Notes under the pieces: model-generated
Seen by the model: only the letters and a program-made list of their open reading frames with translations
Databases searched by the model: none
What the model was told of the DNA's origin: nothing
In this document: one piece after another, positions 5,776-8,994 of the stretch
Layout of the letters: the number at the start of each line of letters is the position of its first letter
Position numbering within the stretch: position 1 is the stretch's first letter
Position numbers and translations under genes: made by a program
Assembly (NCBI GenBank): GCA_902761395.1
Contig: CACWKJ010000065.1
Coordinates: 1 to 8,994 of the forward strand
Length of the DNA: 8,994 nt
DNA from: an uncultured Elusimicrobium sp.
GTDB taxonomy: Bacteria; Elusimicrobiota; Endomicrobiia; Endomicrobiales; Endomicrobiaceae
Reading direction: 5' to 3'

Positions 5776-6423
5776 ATGGTTAATTATAAAGTAATTAACA
5801 TGAACGAGTACTACAGAAAAGATGTTTTCAGACATTTTGCTCAAATAAAGTGTTCCATTTCCATGACGTCAAGAATAGATGTTCAAGCTTTATACGATTA
5901 TTCCAAAAAAACAAACACGAAATTTTATATAAACTTTTTGTACTTGTTATCCAAAACTTTAAACTCGAGAGAAGATTACAGGTTGGCATGGTTGCACCAA
6001 ACAAGCCAGTTAATTGTTTACGATAAAATAAATCCCACTCAATATATATTTCATGAAGATACCGAAACCTGTACACCGGTTTATACGGTTTACGATCAAG
6101 ATTATAAGAAATTTTATCAAAATGCCAGCAAAGATATCGAAATGGCAAAAAAAACTCACGGATACGGCCTTGATATGTTAAACCATCCGAACTGGTTTGA
6201 TGCTTCTTATATGTCGTGGATTTCATACGATTCTTTAAATGTTGAACTTCCGGACGGATATTTGTTTTTCATGCCTATAATAAACTGGGGCAGATACAGA
6301 GAAGAAAACGGAAGACTCGTTATGCCGGTAACAGTCAGATTAAATCATGCCTCTGCCGACGGATACCTTGTAGCACAAGTATATAAAATTTTGGAAAAAG
6401 AAATAAAAGAATTTTGTAAATAA
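5776..6423 (+). CDS. cat: Chloramphenicol acetyltransferase family protein (classical CAT fold)
   Basis: CATs transfer acetyl from acetyl-CoA to the 3-hydroxyl of chloramphenicol; each active site lies between subunits of a trimer. The 215 residues match the family (213-220). Seen along the chain: Arg14 in YYRKDVFRHF, equivalent to the arginine that pairs with the active-site aspartate; FHEDTETCTPVYTVYDQDY (92-110), matching the CAT HEQTET block; Ser153 in ISYDSLN, at the place of the conserved serine; and the active-site motif NHASADG (190-196), with catalytic His191 and Asp195. The classical motif is HHAVCDG, so the first histidine, which is not the catalytic one, is Asn here. GAGAGG supports the ATG at 5776 over the ATG eight codons later. 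The gene is single, divergent from pyrG, and ends 2 bases from the converging 512-residue gene. It has no mobile element beside it and the same AT-rich base use as its neighbours, so it may be a resident O-acetyltransferase. Resistance is possible but not shown. Confidence 0.88.
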   Translation: MVNYKVINMNEYYRKDVFRHFAQIKCSISMTSRIDVQALYDYSKKTNTKFYINFLYLLSKTLNSREDYRLAWLHQTSQLIVYDKINPTQYIFHEDTETCTPVYTVYDQDYKKFYQNASKDIEMAKKTHGYGLDMLNHPNWFDASYMSWISYDSLNVELPDGYLFFMPIINWGRYREENGRLVMPVTVRLNHASADGYLVAQVYKILEKEIKEFCK

Positions 6424-6425
6424 AC

Positions 6426-7964
6426 TTATTGGTTGTTGTAAAGATTTAATTTTTGCATTTCCATAAGTTGTTTGTATTTGTTGCTTTTCTTTAAAGCTTC
6501 TCTGAGGTTTGTTTTTGTTATTTGTAACAAATCTCCGTCGTCTTGTTTTCTCAAAATTTGAAATTTAGGGTACAATGAAGCATTGTTTTGCAAATGAACT
6601 ACAAGATTTTGTTCCGGAACATTTAACATACTGTGAGGAACACTTCCCACAATAATATCCGAATAGTTTCTTGTATTTTGTAAAGCGGTAATATCAAAAT
6701 GGTCCATATCTCTGTATGCTATCCATTTTATGTCGGTGTTATGTGAAAGCCCCAACTCTTTTAATATACCGTAAGCTTCTTTTAAAGAAATAGAACCTTC
6801 CCCGCCTAATATTAATATGTCTGCTTTTTCTCTGAATTTAAAATCCGTAAATTTGTAAGGATCATATTTTATATTATGTTCCTGCAGACTGTATTGCAGT
6901 TCTTTTATTTCTTCAAGTTGTTGTTTTATTATTGTTTTATATCTTTCCGTTTCTTTTTCGGTATGTTCGTAATATTTACTAAAACCGGATTTAACACTCG
7001 TTATTTGTCTGTTATGTTCGAATTTTAATGTTAAAATTTGTCTTTCAAATTTTTCCTCGAGCTCTTTTTCTTTTTTCTTTATATCTTCCTCCGACAAATT
7101 CTCTTGTTGCGATATCTTTTTCATTTGTTCGTTAAACTGTTTTGTAATTCTTTTTAATTTTACCGTATATCTCAGGTTCTTATATCTTAAAAAACTTAAC
7201 GAACTGTACAACTCGTAAAGGTTTTTCAATGCAAAAGGAACAATCAACATTAATATTGCAAATATTATCCAAAAATTAAAAACTTGTTCCCACTTACCGA
7301 CATTGAAAAATGTTTCCTGGACCCATTTGTTCCAAGAAAATTCTTTATTCTCGAAAATGTCCGGTATCGTATTTAAAGATATACTTCTTATTAATGCTAT
7401 ATACCAGTAAGGCTTATATTTATAAACATAAGTGTAAGTATAAAAGCCGTCTTCTATAAACATCATCTTTTTTATTCTTTTTTCCTCATAGTATTTGTCG
7501 TCCCAAGGAACAATTTCGTTATATTTATATTTTGTTTGTATTAATATGTTATTTTTACTGTCCCTTACTTCAAGCCAATGTTTTGTATATAAGTTGTTAA
7601 AATATTTAAGTCTTTTGTTGGCATAATCATAAGAATACAAATTTATAAAATTATTTAAAGCCAAAGGATTGTTTAGCAACATGTTGTGTCTGTTCATGTT
7701 GTTTATGAAACTGTTAAAATCAAAATCGGAACTGTCTGTATCGTTTAACGATAAAACGTTTTCTTTTAGTAATTTTTTATCGTGTTTTATAATATCGGTT
7801 ACGATATCGAAAATGATATCTGTTTCTATTGCTATTTCCTGCTCTCTTCCGCTGAAATAAGACACCCATCCTATCGAAAGCCATATTATGCTCGACAGAA
7901 GAAAAGATACTAAAAGAGATGTAATTATCAAATATTGTTTAAAAAAAATCTTTATAAAGTTCAT
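6426..7964 (-). CDS. Unrecognised two-pass membrane protein with coiled coil and C-terminal alpha/beta domain
   Basis: I do not recognise a named family. Seen in 512 residues: a membrane segment at about 11-37; a domain of about 190 residues (38-228), probably outside the membrane, whose end (WLEVRDSKNNILIQTKYKY, then TYTYVYKYKPYWYIALIRS) has the strand pattern of Cache/PAS-like sensor domains; a second membrane segment at about 230-247; and a charged coiled coil at about 262-365. The C-terminal domain (about 380-495) opens with ADILILGGEGSISL, continues with YGILKELGL and IKWIAYRDMDHFD, and has SDIIVGSVPH (435-444), which suggests a Rossmann-like fold. No histidine kinase, GGDEF or methyl-accepting signature is seen. 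The layout suggests a signal-transducing or membrane-organising protein, by inference only. The ATG at 7964 has no SD, and a promoter lies just before it. It converges on the CAT-family gene and is divergent from serC. Confidence 0.8.
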   Translation of the reverse strand: MNFIKIFFKQYLIITSLLVSFLLSSIIWLSIGWVSYFSGREQEIAIETDIIFDIVTDIIKHDKKLLKENVLSLNDTDSSDFDFNSFINNMNRHNMLLNNPLALNNFINLYSYDYANKRLKYFNNLYTKHWLEVRDSKNNILIQTKYKYNEIVPWDDKYYEEKRIKKMMFIEDGFYTYTYVYKYKPYWYIALIRSISLNTIPDIFENKEFSWNKWVQETFFNVGKWEQVFNFWIIFAILMLIVPFALKNLYELYSSLSFLRYKNLRYTVKLKRITKQFNEQMKKISQQENLSEEDIKKKEKELEEKFERQILTLKFEHNRQITSVKSGFSKYYEHTEKETERYKTIIKQQLEEIKELQYSLQEHNIKYDPYKFTDFKFREKADILILGGEGSISLKEAYGILKELGLSHNTDIKWIAYRDMDHFDITALQNTRNYSDIIVGSVPHSMLNVPEQNLVVHLQNNASLYPKFQILRKQDDGDLLQITKTNLREALKKSNKYKQLMEMQKLNLYNNQ

Positions 7965-7974
7965 TTATAAGGAA

Positions 7975-8003
7975 ATATTAACATAAATTTAATATTTTAT
8001 CAA
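7975..8003 (-). promoter_or_regulatory. Possible promoter of the 512-residue gene, giving an almost leaderless mRNA
   Basis: Minus strand: -35 TTGATA (plus 7998-8003, five of six), a 17-base spacer, and -10 TAATAT (7975-7980). The expected start is near 7968, about 4 bases before the ATG at 7964. This agrees with the lack of any AGGAG-like sequence there. The region is very AT-rich, so chance matches are likely. Confidence 0.4.
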
Positions 8004-8048
8004 TGAATAAATTTATAAAAAAATCACTTTATTATTTGTTTTATTTTT

Positions 8049-8098
8049 TATAAAATATTTACTTAACAATTTACATAAGTAAATTTATTTATAAGGAG
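8049..8098 (+). promoter_or_regulatory. serC upstream region: -10-like box, perfect dyad and SD
   Basis: A TATAAA box (8049-8054) without a good -35 would place the start near 8061. A perfect 9-bp inverted repeat, ATTTACTTA (8057-8065) and TAAGTAAAT (8076-8084), has a 10-base gap and 19 bases between half-site centres, close to two helical turns. That is operator-like geometry; it could also form a weak hairpin in the leader. AAGGAG (8093-8098) follows as the SD, 12 bases before the ATG. Confidence 0.45.
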
Positions 8099-8110
8099 AT
8101 TTAGACCAAA

Positions 8111-8994
8111 ATGGAAAGAGTGTACAATTTTTCTGCAGGTCCTGCCGTATTACCGGTAGAAGTGTTGCAACAAGCAGCTGACGAAATGTTGAACTATAAA
8201 GGTTCGGGAATGTCTGTTATGGAAATGAGCCATCGTTCAAAAACATATCAGGCAATTATAGATGAAGCAGAAGCGGATTTAAGAGATTTGTTAAATATTC
8301 CTTCAACCTATAAAGTATTATTTGCACAAGGCGGTTGTTCATTACAATTCGCATCCGTTCCTATGAACTTAATGAGAAACGGAGTTGCAGATTATATAGT
8401 AACAGGTCAATGGGCAAAGAAAGCTTTCCAAGAAGCACAAAAATACGGAAAAGCAAATAAAATAGCAACATCGGAAGATAAAACATTTTCATATATTCCG
8501 GATTGCTCCGATTTGCCTGTAAGCGAAAATGCAGACTATGTTTATATCTGCGAAAACAACACAATTTACGGAACAAAATATAAAAAACTTCCCAACACAA
8601 AAGGTAAACCGCTAGTTTCCGATGTTTCTTCATGTTTCTTGTCGGAACCTGTAGATATTACAAAATACGGTGTAATGTACGGCGGAGTTCAGAAAAATGT
8701 TGGTCCTTCCGGAGTACAAATTTTAATTATAAGAGAAGATTTAATCGGTGAAGGTCCCGCAATTGCCAATACACCTACAATGATGAACTGGAAGATTCAA
8801 ACAGATAACAAATCTTTGTATAACACACCTCCGACATACGGAATTTATATTTGCGGATTAGTATTCAAATGGATTAAGAAACTCGGCGGACTTTCAAAAA
8901 TGAAAGAAATGAACGAAGCAAAAGCAAAAATCTTGTACGATTTCTTGGATTCAAGCAAATTGTTCAAAGGAACAGTTGTTAAAGAAGACAGATC
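8111..8994 (+). CDS. serC: Phosphoserine aminotransferase SerC, 3' end cut off
   Basis: SerC is a cytoplasmic PLP enzyme that converts 3-phosphohydroxypyruvate and glutamate to phosphoserine in serine synthesis; it can also serve pyridoxal phosphate synthesis. The first 294 of about 360 codons are present. Seen: NFSAGPAVLP (6-15), MSHRSK (39-44), GG at 74-75 in the phosphate-binding turn, Trp101 in TGQWAKKAF, Asp171 in SDVSS (pairs with the PLP nitrogen), and the Schiff-base lysine Lys195 in GGVQKN (191-196). The wording resembles clostridial SerC as I remember it. The start at 8111 is supported by AAGGAG (8093-8098). The usual partner serA, if present, would lie beyond the right edge. Assignment is firm; the gene is cut only by the window. 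Confidence 0.96.
   Translation, partial: MERVYNFSAGPAVLPVEVLQQAADEMLNYKGSGMSVMEMSHRSKTYQAIIDEAEADLRDLLNIPSTYKVLFAQGGCSLQFASVPMNLMRNGVADYIVTGQWAKKAFQEAQKYGKANKIATSEDKTFSYIPDCSDLPVSENADYVYICENNTIYGTKYKKLPNTKGKPLVSDVSSCFLSEPVDITKYGVMYGGVQKNVGPSGVQILIIREDLIGEGPAIANTPTMMNWKIQTDNKSLYNTPPTYGIYICGLVFKWIKKLGGLSKMKEMNEAKAKILYDFLDSSKLFKGTVVKEDR

Noticed and set aside
5828..6226. Minus-strand open frame of 132 codons
   Set aside because: It is antisense to the CAT-family gene, which has clear motifs and a good SD; no promoter or SD is seen for the antisense frame.
5776..6423. CAT-family gene considered as part of a recently acquired resistance element
   Set aside because: No inverted repeats, transposase, integrase or attachment site are nearby, and AT-rich base use matches the neighbours.
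8361..8633. Minus-strand open frame of 90 codons
   Set aside because: It is antisense to serC over its conserved core and has no supporting signals.

Overview
The window is low-GC bacterial chromosome, densely packed with intact genes, and carries six complete genes plus one partial gene at each end. All six complete genes end in TAA (five) or TAG (one). They read cleanly in the standard code, and Shine-Dalgarno (SD) sequences of the AGGAG type are visible in front of several starts. I see no tRNA, rRNA, CRISPR array, transposase or phage gene. The phylum cannot be fixed from sequence alone. SerC has the wording I remember from clostridial and Lachnospiraceae enzymes, while L31 carries an unusual Lys/Ala tail. 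A low-GC anaerobe or host-associated bacterium is a reasonable guess and no more than that.

Left block, minus strand (2164 down to 1): rpmE (ribosomal protein L31), prfA (release factor 1) and prmC (the methyltransferase that modifies the RF1 GGQ glutamine, cut by the window edge). A good sigma70-type promoter precedes rpmE. A terminator-like hairpin with a U7 tract lies between rpmE and prfA. The block belongs to protein synthesis and its termination.

Middle block, minus strand (5710 down to 2189): pyrG (CTP synthase), a short HesA/MoeB/ThiF-type adenylyltransferase that lacks the segment normally holding the first zinc CxxC, and a polytopic acyltransferase-3 family membrane protein. The gaps are 2 and 18 bases, so this is probably one transcript. 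The pyrG leader holds a long imperfect hairpin with a G5 run facing a CCCUUUC tract.

Right block: a divergent chloramphenicol acetyltransferase (CAT) family gene (plus strand) shares its promoter region with pyrG, and the two predicted -35 boxes lie on top of each other on opposite strands. The CAT-family gene converges, with only 2 bases between stop codons, on a 512-residue protein that I cannot name. That protein has two membrane segments around an extracytoplasmic domain, then a long coiled coil and a C-terminal alpha/beta-looking domain. It is divergent from serC (phosphoserine aminotransferase), which runs off the right edge and has a perfect 9-bp dyad upstream.

The best candidates for something undescribed are the 512-residue membrane protein, the pyrG leader with its shared promoter, and the shortened ThiF/MoeB-like protein. 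All intergenic gaps are under 200 bases.
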